Source: Calditrichota bacterium
GTDB lineage: Bacteria; CLD3
DNA: 61,891 nucleotides
Assembly: GCA_008501735.1 (NCBI GenBank)
Contig: QQUF01000036.1
Location: 1-61,891, forward strand
Direction: 5' to 3'
Each line of letters starts with the position of its first letter. The first letter of the stretch is position 1. The notes under the pieces were generated by a model that was given only the letters and a program-made list of their open reading frames with translations, made no database searches and was not told the DNA's origin. Positions 51,301 to 59,092 of the stretch are shown piece by piece. Both the position numbers and the translations under genes were made by a program.

Positions 51301-51454
51301 CAAAAGTAAACTTGTCTTCATACTCAGCGATTAAACCGCCACAAAGTTCAGTTGAACAAGATTTGTGAGTTAAGTGTTCTTGAGCAAAAGTGTTTGTGAG
51401 TAAAATTGATGAGAAAAATAGCGAAGAGGTGAGTAGTGGTAAATTTTTGGGCAT
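48362..51454 (-). CDS. T9SS-exported HExxH metalloprotease with three tandem fibronectin-like modules
   Basis: 1,030 residues with signal peptide (1-24). The catalytic domain (about 40-340) has VVLHELCHGLGF, a zincin HExxH motif followed by GxGF, and a later NSLMTHA segment reminiscent of the metzincin Met-turn; the third zinc ligand is not obvious. Three tandem ~115-residue modules (about 340-690) share the order LSASFT / YLVLRKQ / YSVGNTIGDGTVVALGNSN / YFYDIFSFNGNG. A further domain precedes a T9SS type A sorting domain (LNPSFPNPFNPSTTIQVEIP, GVYFLKF, terminal QKLTLLK). It is probably a cell-surface or secreted protease. Its own terminator follows. Confidence 0.9.
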   Translation of the reverse strand: MPKNLPLLTSSLFFSSILLTNTFAQEHLTHKSCSTELCGGLIAEYEDKFTFVPPPSDFLEKRQNGIQTATITVNYTGFTAEAQTAFQYAVDIWASQLTSAVTIEVEAEFKVLGANVLGSAGGNYLVRDFTNAPVANTFYTAPLANKLAGTDIFTGSGNHDINANFNSNFANWYFGTDGNTPSGQFDFVSVVLHELCHGLGFAGTGTRDNGTTTGQLGLGSPLRFSIYDLFVENGAGTAITTFTNPSVALGNELISDNLFVNGANAVSAHGGTNPKLYVPTGSFDSGSSYSHWNDATYPAGNANSLMTHAIGTAEAIHSPGNITLGFFKDMGWTTVDFQPTNQPTNFSINSQTANSISATFTASSDSPDGYIVLRKQGSSANEFPVDATTYTVGNTIGDATVVAVGNSNSFSDTGLTLNTNYFYDIFAFNGNGTSTNYLEDSPLEGNGTTTGSNEPTNQPTSLTFITREATSLSASFTNAAGTPDNYLVLRKQSSSPTGIPIDGTIYSVGNTIGDGTVVALGNSNSFTDTGLSSNAEYFYDIFSFNGNGATSNFLTTSPLEGSEKTLATEPVSQATNLQFAGVNTDSFVGTFTAGSGTILGYLVLRKENSSPTGIPTDGTTYIVGNSIGDGEIVSISSDVFFVQNTLTSNTNYFFDVFAFNGSGTEINYLTGTILEGSQRTNAEIPTFNTNDSPVVATPTTNNSGGTNFNGAGGNLGSIATQGGSTAFTLANVNSTESGIPFVASYDLNCNGQNNVTVCFVVSSDWLTGFTGTPATDLRIAHQNSFLPDNVITDLGNGNYEVCGTAPSCSPFFVQDANDTPLSIILSHFKAINHSDKIELVWETQSEFENLGFEIFRSENNSKDFVKVDSYISNPNLKSEGNVSNNTVYTWFDEKAEFGKTYFYYLRDVEFSGRITDHKDRVVSGSLLELEEEILTYEYVLNPSFPNPFNPSTTIQVEIPTKSEFHKVSLNIFNIKGELVKTLFEGNLSSGNHDFVWNGTNENGNELSSGVYFLKFVTPKFTKTQKLTLLK
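49420..50448 (-). repeat. Three tandem ~345-base modules within the metalloprotease gene
   Basis: Each copy encodes one ~115-residue beta-sandwich-like module with the conserved YxVGNxIGDxxxV and YFYDIFAFNGNG segments. Similarity is also clear at DNA level, so the copies arose by tandem duplication and may be prone to misassembly or copy-number change. Confidence 0.7.
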
Positions 51455-51627
51455 TTTCTAATCCTAACTAAAAATTAAATTGTATAAATTGTAACTAAAG
51501 AATTTTAAACTTAATCGAAGATTGGAAAAATATCCAATACGAAATAAAAATTCAACATCCTTGTCTTTTCGTTCAAATTAATTTACTTTTTAAATATTAA
51601 TTTTAAGGAAATTAAAGGAATCCTAAA

Positions 51628-53967
51628 GTGAAGTTAAAATTTTTCTCCATAGCAATTTTAATATCATTGTTTCAACTGTCTGAAGCAGTTAGTATAGAAT
51701 ATTCATCTTTTCTAGGTTCAAATGATATTGAAGAAGTTTTTAGTATTGATGTTTCAGATAACAATGAAATTGTTCTTTCTGGAACAGCATCATCAAGTAG
51801 TTTCCCAACTACATCAGGTTCTTTCGATCAGAGTTTTAATGGTGGAAATATAGATGTATTTGTAACCAAATTTGATTCAATAGGTAGTTCTTTAATTTTT
51901 TCTACTTTTATTGGCGGTACTAATAATGATTATGGTTACTCAATTGCCATTGAAGGAAATGGAAATACAATTGTTTCTGGCTTTACATCATCTATTGATT
52001 TTCCAATTCAATTAGCTATTGGTTATATAAACAGTGGAGCTGCTGATGCTTTCATAACTAAAATAAACCCAAATGGCTCAAACTTAATTATATCTTCTTA
52101 TTACGGGGGAGTAAGTATTGACCAAAGCATATGTATGAAAATTGATCAATTAGGAAATATAATTTTAGCTGGAAAAACAGTATCACTAGATTTTCCTACA
52201 TTAGCTGGGTATGACTCAACTCATAATGGGAATCAAGATGTTTTCATATCAAAATTCGATTCATTTTTTCAAACCTTATTACACTCAACATTTATAGGAG
52301 GAGCTGGTGATGACCGAGTTTATGACATTGCCTTAGATTCGTTTGAAAATATTTATTTAACAGGTCCAACTGATAAAGGGTTAAATGCACTTACTAATAC
52401 CTATCCTACAATTAATGCTTTTGACTCAACATATAATGGGTCGTGGGATGTTTTTGTTTCGAAGTTAAATTCTAGTGGATCCTCATTGTTGTATTCTACA
52501 TTTTTAGGTGGAAATACTGATGATATTTCAAGGGGAATTGTAGTTGATGAATTTGGTAGTGCAATTTTGACTGGTATGACACGTTCATTAGATTTTCCTT
52601 TAATTGGTGCCATTGATACGACTTTAAATAATAAATACGATGCATTCGTTTCAAAGCTTGTCCCAAGTGGAAATACTTTGGATTTTTCTACCTATTTGGG
52701 TGGTGCAGATGACGATTATGGCTTAAATATTAATTTACAAGAAAATGGTAAAGGAATAATTATAGGAAGAACTGAATCCACTGACTTTCCAGCAATAAAT
52801 GCTTATAATTCAAATTTAAATGGTGATTCAGACTTATTTATTTCTCAATTAGATTTAATAGGTGATTCATTAGAGTTTTCCACTTTTTTGGGAGGAAGTG
52901 ACGAAGAATCCCAAATGCAAATAGGAAAAGCGACAATTTATAAAAATGAAAGTCTTTACATTACTGCAAATACGGGATCCTTTGATTTTCCAACAACTAA
53001 TGGAGTTTATAATCAAACATATTCTGGAAATAGTGATATAGTCGTTTTCAGATTTGTAACAAATTATTCACCAATACTAATCAATCAAATACCTGATTTA
53101 ACTTTTGTGGAAGACAGTGGAAACAATCTAGTTCTTGCGGACTTAGATTCAAATTTCTTTGACCCAGACTCTTCCAATTTAACTTACACAATTTATACTT
53201 CAAGTAATGGAATCGAACCTTTCTTAGTCTCAAAATCTCTTTACATCTCAACTGTTCCTGATTCTGCAGGAGTTTTTTCTGTTGAGGTTACTGCAATTGA
53301 TACTGCTAACCAAAGTGTAACCGATACTTTTTTAGTAACTATTAATCCTGTAAATGATACACCTAATACATTTAATCTTATAAATCCAACTAATAATGAC
53401 ACTTTGATAAATTTAACAGACACAATTGAATTTGAATGGAATTCATCATATGACGTAGATAATACTAATCTTGTTTATGATTTAAAAATCTTTAATTCCA
53501 CGTATGATACGACTATCTCAAACATTGCAGATACTACTTTAAGTTTGCAAAATACATTTGAAGAGCTTTCAGATTTTCATTGGTTTGTTGAAGTAAGTGA
53601 TGGTGAATTTGTCGTTAGTAGTTCAGATACTTTTAAGTTTACAAACCCAATGGCTGTTAAACTTTCAAATTTTGAAAATCAAATTCCAGATTTATTCGTT
53701 TTACACCAAAATTACCCTAACCCTTTTAATCCTAAGACAAATATTAGGTTTGATTTACCAGAAAATTCTCAAGTGAAATTGAAAATTTATAATTTGTTGG
53801 GGCAAGAAGTAAGAACTTTGATTAATGAAGAAATGAGTGCAGGTTTCAAGTCAGTTATTTGGAATGGGAAAAATAATTCTGGAAATTTTATAAGTTCAGG
53901 AATATATGTTTATCAGATAATTACTGATAAACATATTAAGAGTAAAAAAATGCTCTTTTTAAAATAA
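51628..53967 (+). CDS. T9SS-exported SBBP-repeat protein (paralogue 1)
   Basis: 779 residues starting with GTG; signal peptide (1-20, cleavage near SEA). About seven to eight SBBP (beta-propeller) units follow, each with the pattern DVFVTKFDSIGSSLIFSTFIGGTNNDYGYSI / ITGxTxSxDFP; the motif is clear around residues 60, 115, 175, 245, 305, 360 and 415. A cadherin/Ig-like domain (VFSVEVTAIDTANQSVTDTF) precedes the T9SS sorting domain (LHQNYPNPFNPKTNIRFDLP, GIYVYQI, terminal KKMLFLK). Transcribed divergently from the metalloprotease gene. The ~173-base intergenic region holds the promoters for both. Confidence 0.9.
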   Translation: MKLKFFSIAILISLFQLSEAVSIEYSSFLGSNDIEEVFSIDVSDNNEIVLSGTASSSSFPTTSGSFDQSFNGGNIDVFVTKFDSIGSSLIFSTFIGGTNNDYGYSIAIEGNGNTIVSGFTSSIDFPIQLAIGYINSGAADAFITKINPNGSNLIISSYYGGVSIDQSICMKIDQLGNIILAGKTVSLDFPTLAGYDSTHNGNQDVFISKFDSFFQTLLHSTFIGGAGDDRVYDIALDSFENIYLTGPTDKGLNALTNTYPTINAFDSTYNGSWDVFVSKLNSSGSSLLYSTFLGGNTDDISRGIVVDEFGSAILTGMTRSLDFPLIGAIDTTLNNKYDAFVSKLVPSGNTLDFSTYLGGADDDYGLNINLQENGKGIIIGRTESTDFPAINAYNSNLNGDSDLFISQLDLIGDSLEFSTFLGGSDEESQMQIGKATIYKNESLYITANTGSFDFPTTNGVYNQTYSGNSDIVVFRFVTNYSPILINQIPDLTFVEDSGNNLVLADLDSNFFDPDSSNLTYTIYTSSNGIEPFLVSKSLYISTVPDSAGVFSVEVTAIDTANQSVTDTFLVTINPVNDTPNTFNLINPTNNDTLINLTDTIEFEWNSSYDVDNTNLVYDLKIFNSTYDTTISNIADTTLSLQNTFEELSDFHWFVEVSDGEFVVSSSDTFKFTNPMAVKLSNFENQIPDLFVLHQNYPNPFNPKTNIRFDLPENSQVKLKIYNLLGQEVRTLINEEMSAGFKSVIWNGKNNSGNFISSGIYVYQIITDKHIKSKKMLFLK

Positions 53968-54047
53968 CGCGAGTTTGAGAAATAATTTCTATAAAAAATT
54001 AAGCGTTACAACGGTTGGAAACCATAACACCGCAATTTTTCTCGAAC

Positions 54048-54091
54048 TCCCGAATAAATAATTAGTTTCAAAACTAATTATTTATTCGGGA
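54048..54091. terminator. Long 21-base inverted repeat, probable bidirectional terminator
   Basis: The arms run 54048-54068 and 54071-54091 and are perfectly complementary, separated by CA. The left arm starts TCCCGAATAAATAATTAG. It lies between the convergent SBBP and E1 genes. There is no strong flanking T tract, and the stem is AT-rich except for the CCCG base. A looser outer inverted repeat (GAGTTTGAGAAA near 53972 and TTTCTCGAACTC near 54037) encloses the upstream half of the spacer. Confidence 0.6.
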
Positions 54092-54098
54092 ACTAATT

Positions 54099-56123
54099 CT
54101 AAAATTCTAAAGTTTTCATCGCTACTTCGTGGATTCTGTCTTCGTTCACCAAAATTGCTTTTTCTAAAATTCTTGAAAAACCAACTGGTGAAAAGTTAGA
54201 ACCAACTCTTTCAACAGGAGCGTCTAAATCTTTGAAAGCTTGTGAGGAAACAATTGCAGCAAGTTCTCCTCCAAATCCACCAAAAACTTTGTCTTCTGTA
54301 ACTATCAAGCAGCGGTTTGTTCTTCTGACAGATTCCAAAATTGTTTCAGTGTCAAGTGGTTGGAGTGAACGCAAATCAATTACTTCGATTTCTGCACCAG
54401 TTTCTTCTGAAATCTTTTCAGCAACATTGAGTGAAAAATGAACTGTGTTTCCGTAAGTCAAAATTGTTAAGTCTTTGCCTTTACGCCTAATTCTTGCTTT
54501 ACCAAAAGGCACCGTAAAATCTTCAGGGAAAGTTGATTTTGCATAAATTTGGTTGTAAAGATGTTTCGGCTCCAAAAATAAATTTGGACCTTCTGAGTTC
54601 ATACAAGTTCTTAGTAAACCGTAAGCGTCAGAAGCTGTTGAAGGAACAACAATTCTTAATCCTGGGATTGTCGAAAAAGTTCCTTCCAAATTTTGCGAGT
54701 GATAAAGTCCTCCGCCAATGTAACCACCTGAAGCAAGTCTGATTGTAACGTTTGGAGAAAACTGTCCGTTTGTTCGCCAATATTCGTGAGAAAGTTCGAT
54801 AAGTTGTTCCATTGCGGGCCAAAAGTAATCTGCAAATTCTGCACCTTCGACGACAACTCGTATGTCTTTGTTGAAACGTGAAAAACCGTTTGCAGTTCCT
54901 GTAATGAAGTCTTCTGCGATTGGTCCGTTAAATACTCTTTCGATTCCAAACTCTTGTTGCATTCCTTTGGTAACGTTGAAAATTCCACCTTTTTCTTTGT
55001 AGGCAACGTCTTGACCCCAAATGTAAGTGTCAGGGTTTTTTCTAAATTCAAATTTTAAGGCTTCATTAATTCCTTCACGAAGAGTTTTGAGTTTTCCTTC
55101 TGTTTCTGGAGCAATTCCATCAGGATAATTTCCTTCGTAAACGTAGTTTGTAAAAACAAAATCATTTACAGAATCTGGAGTTGGTTCCTCTGAGTTATCA
55201 ACTTCTTCCTCTGCAATTCTGAATTCTTCTTGGTTTGCTTTTTCAATTTTTTCAAGGTCTTTTTCCGTGATTCCCATTTCCAAAATCTTTGCTCTGAATC
55301 TTGGGATTGGGTCTTGAGCCTTTGCGTCTGCAAGTTCTTTCTCATCTCTATAGAGTTTGTGGTTATCAGAATTTGAGTGAGCTCCAATTCTAACACATTT
55401 TGCATCAATGATTACAGCACCTTTGCCTGTTTTGATAAATTTTATCGCATCTTCAACTGCTTTAACACTATCAAAAATGTCAGTTCCGTCACAGTAAATT
55501 ATTTTTAGGTTAAGAAACCCTTCAAAATTTTTTCCTATTCTATCATTTGCCGTTTGGTCTGATTTGGGAACAGAAATTCCGTAGTCATTGTCTTGGAAAA
55601 CAAAAATTACAGGTAGCTTTTCTCGTGAAGCTCCATTGATTGCTTCGTAGCAGTAACCTTCTGAAACAGAAGATTCACCTTGACTGGAAAAAGAAATTCC
55701 GTCGTTTTTGTAAGTTTTAATTGCTCTTGCAACTCCAACTGCGTGTAAAGTGTGATTTCCTGTACAGGAAGAAACATTTTGTATCCCGATTTCAGGTTTT
55801 GCAAAATGATTGCTCATATGTCTTCCACCCGAAGCAACGTCATCTTTTTTGGAAGTTCCATTTAGAAGAAGTTCTTTCACTGTCATTCCAGCAGCTAAGC
55901 AAGTTGTCAAATCTCGGTAGTATGGGAAAAGGAAATCTTTGTTCGCTCTGAAAGCCATTCCAAGAGCTAATTGGATTCCGTCGTGTCCAGCATTTGGAGC
56001 GTGATAAGACCAACCTTTTGCTTTTCGTAAATAATTTGGAGCAACGTCGTCAATGATTCTACCTAAATGGAGAAATTTATACCATTTTAAAAGTGTTGTT
56101 TTTGAATATTTTTTTGTAGCCAT
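54099..56123 (-). CDS. Fused alpha-beta E1 component of a 2-oxoacid (probably branched-chain) dehydrogenase
   Basis: 674 residues: the alpha half (about 1-300) and the transketolase-like beta half (about 340-674) of the TPP-dependent E1 enzyme in one chain, as often in Bacteroidota. Alpha half: AGHDGIQLALGMAF, SGGRHMSNHF and the TPP/Mg segment QGESSVSEGYCYEAINGASR followed by FVFQDNDYGISVP. The usual GDG is GES here, with Glu in the Mg-ligand position. Beta half: IWGQDVAYKEKGGIF, FNGPIAEDFITGTANGF and VIDLRSLQPLDTETILESV. It decarboxylates 2-oxoacids for transfer to E2. The E2 and E3 genes are not in the window. Branched-chain rather than pyruvate substrate is inferred. Confidence 0.88.
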   Translation of the reverse strand: MATKKYSKTTLLKWYKFLHLGRIIDDVAPNYLRKAKGWSYHAPNAGHDGIQLALGMAFRANKDFLFPYYRDLTTCLAAGMTVKELLLNGTSKKDDVASGGRHMSNHFAKPEIGIQNVSSCTGNHTLHAVGVARAIKTYKNDGISFSSQGESSVSEGYCYEAINGASREKLPVIFVFQDNDYGISVPKSDQTANDRIGKNFEGFLNLKIIYCDGTDIFDSVKAVEDAIKFIKTGKGAVIIDAKCVRIGAHSNSDNHKLYRDEKELADAKAQDPIPRFRAKILEMGITEKDLEKIEKANQEEFRIAEEEVDNSEEPTPDSVNDFVFTNYVYEGNYPDGIAPETEGKLKTLREGINEALKFEFRKNPDTYIWGQDVAYKEKGGIFNVTKGMQQEFGIERVFNGPIAEDFITGTANGFSRFNKDIRVVVEGAEFADYFWPAMEQLIELSHEYWRTNGQFSPNVTIRLASGGYIGGGLYHSQNLEGTFSTIPGLRIVVPSTASDAYGLLRTCMNSEGPNLFLEPKHLYNQIYAKSTFPEDFTVPFGKARIRRKGKDLTILTYGNTVHFSLNVAEKISEETGAEIEVIDLRSLQPLDTETILESVRRTNRCLIVTEDKVFGGFGGELAAIVSSQAFKDLDAPVERVGSNFSPVGFSRILEKAILVNEDRIHEVAMKTLEF

Positions 56124-56159
56124 TTTTTTCCTTTTCTTTTTTCCATTTCTTCTTTTTTG

Positions 56160-57509
56160 TCAAACTTCAACTTTTTCTATATTTGCAAAATTAGGTAAAA
56201 TTTCCCCAAAAAGCGTTTTTGAAGAGGCTTTTTGAATGTGAACTTTTACCAAATCTCCAATCTTAACTTCTTCTGTAACAGGGAAAACCACGTTTAAATT
56301 TCCTTCTGTTCTAGCAAGGAAATCTTTCTCGGAACGCTCAGAAATTCCTTCTATTAGAACTTCGTGAACCATTCCAATTTCATTCTCATAAAGTTTCCAC
56401 TGAATGTTTTGTTGTTGCTCAACTAAACGCATAATTCTTGATTTTTTATCTGCTGCACTAACGTCGTCAGGAAACATTCTTTCTGCTGGAGTTCCTTTTC
56501 TTTCGGAATATTTAAACATATAAGCTGTGTGGAATTGACTTTTTTCCATTACTTCAAGTGTTTCCAAAAATTCTTCTTCTGTTTCTGTTGGGAATCCTAC
56601 AATCACATCTGTTGAGAGTTTGACATTCGGAATAATTCTTTTAGCATTTTCGATTAGTGTCAAAAACTCTTCTTTTGTATAAGTTCGGTTCATTTTTTCA
56701 AGAACCCTGTTGCTTCCTGCTTGAAGAGGAATTTGAACTTGGTTACAAATATTGTCTTTTTCAGCAATTAATTCTAAAAGTTCAATCGGGAAATCTTTCG
56801 GGTGAGGAGAAGTGAAGCGAAGTCTTTTGAGTCCTTCAATTTCAGAAACAGCTCTCATCAAATCTGTAAAAGTTTCGTTTGTAGTAGAATCTTTGTAAGA
56901 ATTTACATTTTGACCGAGTAGAGTGATTTGTTTGTAACCTTGAGCGACCAAATATTTTGCTTCTTCAACAATGTTTTCTACTGTTCGCGAACGTTCTCGA
57001 CCTCGTGTAAACGGCACTACGCAAAAAGTACAAAAATTGTCGCAACCTCGCATAATTGCAATCCAAGCGTTAACTCCATTTGGGTCTCTTTTGGGAATTA
57101 CGTCAGAGTAAGTTTCTTTTTCGGAAAGTGAGATTTCTGAAAGCTTAGTTGCACCTTCGCCATAAATTTCTTCAAGCATTTTAGGGAGAGTTTTATAGCC
57201 ATCAGGACCAACAACCAAATCAACTAACTTTCTTTTTTCTAAAAGTTCTTCTTTGAGGTTCTGAGCCATACAACCGAGAATGCCGATTATTAATTTTTTA
57301 TCTCTTTTTTTGTAGTGAGAAAGGTCGCCAAGCCTTCCGTAAATTCTCTGGTGAGCATTTTCACGAATTGCACAAGTATTTAATAAAATTGCGTTTGCAT
57401 CTTCAATATCGCGTGTAATTTCGTGAGTTCGGCTTTCTAAAATCGTAGTTACAATTTCAGAATCGTATTCATTCATTTGACAGCCGTAAGTCTCAATGTA
57501 AATTTTCAT
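56160..57509 (-). CDS. miaB: tRNA-2-methylthio-N6-dimethylallyladenosine synthase MiaB
   Basis: Methylthiotransferase acting on ms2i6A37 of tRNAs, 449 residues. N-terminal UPF0004 domain with the cluster Cys in YGCQMNEYDSE, LLNTCAIRENA and GCMAQ. Radical SAM cluster is RGCDNFCTFCVVPFTRGRER. GQNVNSY and the C-terminal TRAM domain follow. The start codon overlaps the hisS stop by one base (TAATG), so the two form an operon. Confidence 0.97.
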   Translation of the reverse strand: MKIYIETYGCQMNEYDSEIVTTILESRTHEITRDIEDANAILLNTCAIRENAHQRIYGRLGDLSHYKKRDKKLIIGILGCMAQNLKEELLEKRKLVDLVVGPDGYKTLPKMLEEIYGEGATKLSEISLSEKETYSDVIPKRDPNGVNAWIAIMRGCDNFCTFCVVPFTRGRERSRTVENIVEEAKYLVAQGYKQITLLGQNVNSYKDSTTNETFTDLMRAVSEIEGLKRLRFTSPHPKDFPIELLELIAEKDNICNQVQIPLQAGSNRVLEKMNRTYTKEEFLTLIENAKRIIPNVKLSTDVIVGFPTETEEEFLETLEVMEKSQFHTAYMFKYSERKGTPAERMFPDDVSAADKKSRIMRLVEQQQNIQWKLYENEIGMVHEVLIEGISERSEKDFLARTEGNLNVVFPVTEEVKIGDLVKVHIQKASSKTLFGEILPNFANIEKVEV

Positions 57510-58828
57510 TATAAACCTTTTAACTTTAACGTTAAAATTAAATCTTCTAACTTCACAGTTTCTTGCGAACCTTCTTTAAGATTTTTAACTGTAACGGTTT
57601 GATTTTCAATTTCTTCCTCTCCTATAACAATTACAAAAGGGATTTGTTTCTGGTCTGCAAACTTGAATTGCTTTGCCAATTTTTTCTGCTCAAAAGACAT
57701 TTCTGTGCAAATGTTCGCGTCTCTAAGCATTTGTGTAATTCTTAGAGATTCTTTCAAACTTTCATTTGAAAATAAAGTTACGTAAACTTTTGTGCGAGTA
57801 GAGGATTCTTCAAACATTCCAATTTGTTGCATTGCCGCAATAATTCTGTCCAAACCAACTGTTGTTCCAACTGCAGGGCTTTCTGTTCCACTAAAAAGGC
57901 TAATCATTTGGTCGTATCTTCCACCACCTGTCAAACTTCCAATGTTTGGGTAATCAAGTAAATTTGTTTCAAAAATTGTACCTGTGTAGTAGTCAAGTCC
58001 TCTTGCAAGAGTAACGTCAAAAGTAAAGTTTTCTGTTGGGACATTAAAAGTTTTTAAGTTTGCAAAAACTTCTTTAAGTTCTGAAATTCCTTTTTCAGCT
58101 GTTTCATTTCCTGTTAGAATCTTTTCCAACTCTTCAATTGAAATTTCAGCATTTTTTAAAATAGGTTCTAATTTAGAGATTGATTCTTGAGGAATTTCAT
58201 TTCTTAGCATTTCCGCTTTAACTTCTTCAAGTGAGATTTTGTCTAACTTGTCGATTGAACGGCAAACAGTTGCAGTTTCTGATTCGGGTAATCCGATAAA
58301 TTTTGTAATTCCTGTAAGAACTTTACGATTGTTAATTCTAATTCTGAAGTTTGGGATTTTGAGCGAAGTAAGAATTTCGTTTACCATTGTGAGAATTTCT
58401 GAATCTGCAAGCATTGAGTAAGTTCCGATAGTGTCAACATCGCATTGGTAAAATTCTCTGAATCTGCCTTGTTTAATTTGAGGTTTATCAGCTCTCCAAA
58501 CTGGTTGGATTTGGTAGCGTTTAAAAGGTCTAACCATATTTTTATTCATCGCAATTACGCGAGAAAGCGGTACTGTCAAATCGTATCGCAAAGCAGCTTC
58601 GTCGTTTGAGCCGACTTTGTAATTTAGTTTGTAAAGCAATTTGTCTGCTTCTTCGCCGTATTTTCCTGCCAAAACAGAAAGGTATTCAATAGCTGGAGTT
58701 TCGATTGGGGAAAAACCGTATTTGCGAAAAACTAACTTTATATTATCGATAATTTCTTCCCTTTTAATCATTTCATTGGGAAGTAAATCTTTTGTACCTC
58801 TAAAAATTCGAGGCTGAATTTTTGACAT
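57509..58828 (-). CDS. hisS: Histidine-tRNA ligase
   Basis: Class II aminoacyl-tRNA synthetase, 439 residues. RGTKDLLP and FSPIETPAIE open motif 1, RYDLTVPLSRVIA and FKRYQIQPVWRADKPQ form motif 2, LARGLDYYTGTIFE is the diagnostic HisRS histidine-binding loop, GGGRYDQMI follows, and VGTTVGLDRI is motif 3. First gene of the hisS-miaB unit. A TAACTTTG element lies 27 bases before the start. Confidence 0.97.
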   Translation of the reverse strand: MSKIQPRIFRGTKDLLPNEMIKREEIIDNIKLVFRKYGFSPIETPAIEYLSVLAGKYGEEADKLLYKLNYKVGSNDEAALRYDLTVPLSRVIAMNKNMVRPFKRYQIQPVWRADKPQIKQGRFREFYQCDVDTIGTYSMLADSEILTMVNEILTSLKIPNFRIRINNRKVLTGITKFIGLPESETATVCRSIDKLDKISLEEVKAEMLRNEIPQESISKLEPILKNAEISIEELEKILTGNETAEKGISELKEVFANLKTFNVPTENFTFDVTLARGLDYYTGTIFETNLLDYPNIGSLTGGGRYDQMISLFSGTESPAVGTTVGLDRIIAAMQQIGMFEESSTRTKVYVTLFSNESLKESLRITQMLRDANICTEMSFEQKKLAKQFKFADQKQIPFVIVIGEEEIENQTVTVKNLKEGSQETVKLEDLILTLKLKGL

Positions 58829-59092
58829 TTTTTTGACCTTAGTTTAAAAGAGAGCAAAGTTACAAATTTTTTCAATAATTTGAAAAGTTTTTCTAAAAAC
58901 TAAAATTTAAAGGGATTTGTTTCAATAGAGGAAAAAGTTTCCCATATGCACAATTGGCATGTTATCGATTTTATAAGTATAAATTATATTTGTATAATAG
59001 GGTTTTATAAAAATATAATTTTGAAAAGATATTTTTTAATAAGTAATCTGCAATAAATGAAAGTTAAAACAAAAGATTTTAAAGCTCTAATT
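58829..59092. other. 264-base intergenic region between hisS and the second SBBP gene
   Basis: AT-rich, no open frame with coding character. It holds the likely hisS promoter (58855-58862) and an imperfect palindrome ATGCACAATTGGCAT at 58946-58960 centred on CAATTG. It also holds a run of TATAAT-like sequence at 58981-59035. No clear terminator for the SBBP gene was found. Confidence 0.5.
58855..58862 (-). promoter_or_regulatory. Candidate -7 element of the hisS-miaB operon
   Basis: The minus strand reads TAACTTTG, a full match to TAnnTTTG, 27 bases before the hisS ATG. A -33 TTG at normal spacing was not clear. Confidence 0.4.

Noticed and set aside
53968-54047. Possible integron attC-like element before the long inverted repeat (GTTGGAAACCATAAC and CGTTACAACGG)
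   Set aside because: The RYYYAAC/GTTRRRY pair and the imperfect long stem required of attC are not convincingly present, and there is no integrase or cassette array.
58946-58960. Palindrome ATGCACAATTGGCAT as a CRP-type operator
   Set aside because: It is short and imperfect, its half-sites do not match the TGTGA consensus, and it is unplaced relative to a promoter.
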